This document shows, piece after piece, positions 62,716 through 64,000 of a stretch of 64,000 nt of DNA. The first letter of the stretch is position 1. Each line of letters starts with the position of its first letter. This DNA comes from Nitratireductor arenosus. GTDB taxonomy: Bacteria > Pseudomonadota > Alphaproteobacteria > Rhizobiales > Rhizobiaceae. The notes below the pieces were generated by a model. The model saw nothing but the letters and a program-made list of their open reading frames with translations, made no database searches and was not told the DNA's origin. The position numbers and the translations under genes were made by a program. Where the stretch lies: contig NZ_WPHG01000003.1 in the NCBI RefSeq assembly GCF_009742725.1, forward strand, positions 682,001 through 746,000, given 5' to 3'.

Positions 62716-64000
62716 CTATGCCAGGTGGCGCCTGATTGTGTCCACTAGGGCGCGCTCGATCTCCGTCAGGCTGCGCGACGTCGAGAACATGATCGACAGC
62801 CGGCGATAGATCGTCGGGTCTACGATCGCGTTGATCTGAAAGGCGCCTTCGGCCACGAACGGCTGGACTGTCACTTCTGGCATGACGGTTGCGAGCGGCA
62901 TGCGGCGTACCATCGCCAGCACTACTGCGAGCGAGTTGACCTCGACTCGCGGCACGATGGAGACGCGGGCTTCCTCGGCCGCTTTGTTTATCAGCTGCCG
63001 CAATCCAAACGTGTCGCTGGGCAGAACCAGAGGCAGGTTCGCGAGCCGCGCAAGCGGCACGTCTCCGGGCGCAAGCATGTCGCGGCCGGATTTCGAGACC
63101 ACCACCAGCTGGTCCTGACTGTTCAGGTCGAGCTGGACCGACCGCGACACATGCGCCTCGACCAGACCGAGGCTTATCTTTCCGGTCTCGACCCAGCGGT
63201 GCAGCACCGTTGCGGCTGCCTCCACGACATGCAGCTTGACCTCCGGATAGGTCGCGGTCCATTCCTCAAGGGCGCCGGCGATGGCTTCTACCAGGGCGCC
63301 GCGGTGGTTGAGTAGCGGGACCACGCCGACGGTCAGCCTGCGGCCCTGTTGCGAGGCCTGGCGGCGCGCCTCTACCGCGACATTGCCGCACAGTTCCACG
63401 GCTTCCTCGATCAGGGGCACGAGCGCCTCGGCTTCCGGCGTGGGTTTCAGCCCGGTGCGCTGGCGTTCGAACAGCGGTTCGCCGATGATCGCTTCGAGCT
63501 TGCGCAACTGGTTGGACAGGGCCGGCTGGACCACGTTCAGCTTGCGCGCGGCGGCCGTCATGTTCATCTGGTCGAAGAGAACCAGGAAATAGCGCAATTG
63601 CCGCAGCGTGATATGCGGATCGTAGACGATCGGACGGTCCGGTTCGGCGAGGATGCGCTTCAGGTGCCCGACATAGGCCTGACCCAGGAGGCTGCCGTCC
63701 TGGACGCTGGCGGCGACCGGGCTGACGAGTTCGCTCGGCAGGCTGACATGGTCGAGTTGCAGGCGCGACAGGCCCCCGGCGACGAGGCTGCGCGGCGCCA
63801 GCAACGCGAACGGGCGGGCGTCGCGGGAAAGCGTGGGAAATGTCCCGACATCCTCCTCCACGGTCACCGGCTCGGGCAGGTTGTGGCGCGCGCAATAGCT
63901 ACGCGCATGGTGCGTCTGTGCCGGCAGCAATGGCGGCAGCAGAAGGCGCAGGTTTCGCAAGGCATCGAAATCGATCACGCGGCCTTGTTCGAGGCTGCGG
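62716..64000 (-). CDS. Tandem LysR-type regulator (second unit complete, first unit cut by window edge)
   Basis: The open frame continues past the window end, so the true start is outside. From about 63612 downward it encodes a full LysR protein of ~298 residues: helix-turn-helix ITLRQLRYFLVLFDQMNMTA with PALSNQLRKLEAIIGEPLFE, then an effector-binding domain. In front of it in the same frame lie >125 residues that look like the end of another LysR effector domain (FPTLSRDARPFALLAPRSLV, then VAASVQDGSLLGQAYVGHLK). No stop or frame change separates them. It is thus probably a two-unit LysR-LysR fusion; a GTG at 63978 could be misread as a start. It likely controls the convergent catabolic operon. 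Confidence 0.8.
   Translation of the reverse strand, partial: RSLEQGRVIDFDALRNLRLLLPPLLPAQTHHARSYCARHNLPEPVTVEEDVGTFPTLSRDARPFALLAPRSLVAGGLSRLQLDHVSLPSELVSPVAASVQDGSLLGQAYVGHLKRILAEPDRPIVYDPHITLRQLRYFLVLFDQMNMTAAARKLNVVQPALSNQLRKLEAIIGEPLFERQRTGLKPTPEAEALVPLIEEAVELCGNVAVEARRQASQQGRRLTVGVVPLLNHRGALVEAIAGALEEWTATYPEVKLHVVEAAATVLHRWVETGKISLGLVEAHVSRSVQLDLNSQDQLVVVSKSGRDMLAPGDVPLARLANLPLVLPSDTFGLRQLINKAAEEARVSIVPRVEVNSLAVVLAMVRRMPLATVMPEVTVQPFVAEGAFQINAIVDPTIYRRLSIMFSTSRSLTEIERALVDTIRRHLA

Overview
The window looks like chromosomal DNA of a high-GC alphaproteobacterium, most likely Hyphomicrobiales/Rhizobiales of the Phyllobacteriaceae-Mesorhizobium type. The basis is gene content and order (ppx-rlmE, guaB, an RsmB-type methyltransferase and guaA close together, oxyR-katG divergent), the abundance of ABC and TRAP uptake systems, frequent ATGA-type gene overlaps and use of GTG/TTG starts. 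This assignment is inferred from content, not from a database search. I saw no transposase, integrase, CRISPR array or rRNA.

Layout: a housekeeping core of about 17 kb (31.0-48.1 kb) is flanked by two catabolic blocks. Left block, part 1 (1-14.5 kb): a leftward five-gene operon (DUF169 protein, YdhR-like monooxygenase, CaiB-type CoA-transferase, BisC/DMSO-reductase-type molybdoenzyme, and the start of a cystathionine-lyase-like PLP enzyme) is divergent from a rightward set (TAXI-TRAP binding protein, IclR regulator, HyuA/HyuB, fused TRAP permease, PaaK-like CoA ligase). Part 2 (14.5-20.8 kb): a PotABCD-type ABC importer with a TetR regulator, divergent from a bicupin protein and a ROK-family protein, with a clear palindromic operator between them. 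Part 3 (20.9-30.8 kb): a sugar-type ABC importer (binding protein, ATPase, permease) interleaved with a second HyuA/HyuB pair, divergent from a GntR regulator, an M24 peptidase and a GAF protein.

Core: tRNA-Gln(CTG), ppx, rlmE, an MFS exporter, an M48 protease, a DUF898 membrane protein, guaB, a thioredoxin-reductase-like flavoprotein with its Rrf2 regulator, a MAPEG-like protein, oxyR, katG, an RsmB-like methyltransferase, a PaaI-like thioesterase and guaA. The redox genes from 39 to 44 kb form an oxidative-stress group.

Right block (48.7-64 kb): after an AT-richer spacer carrying four copies of GACGGTAT comes a tightly overlapped operon: dihydropyrimidinase-like amidohydrolase, M20 N-carbamoyl-amino-acid hydrolase, DUF917/S-methyl-thiohydantoin-desulfurase-like protein, a divergent urocanase, a UbiD-type decarboxylase and a UbiX flavin prenyltransferase. 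It continues into a DctPQM TRAP importer, a CoA-transferase and two acyl-CoA dehydrogenases. It ends against a leftward LysR-type regulator that appears to be a tandem LysR-LysR protein running off the window. The first four enzymes match the logic of (thio)urocanate to thiohydantoin to hydantoin to carbamoyl amino acid to amino acid, as in published ergothioneine catabolism. However, the urocanase homologue lacks the usual catalytic cysteine, the amidohydrolase has Gln for its first metal-binding His, and UbiD/UbiX are not part of the known route. This operon is the best candidate for an undescribed pathway here.
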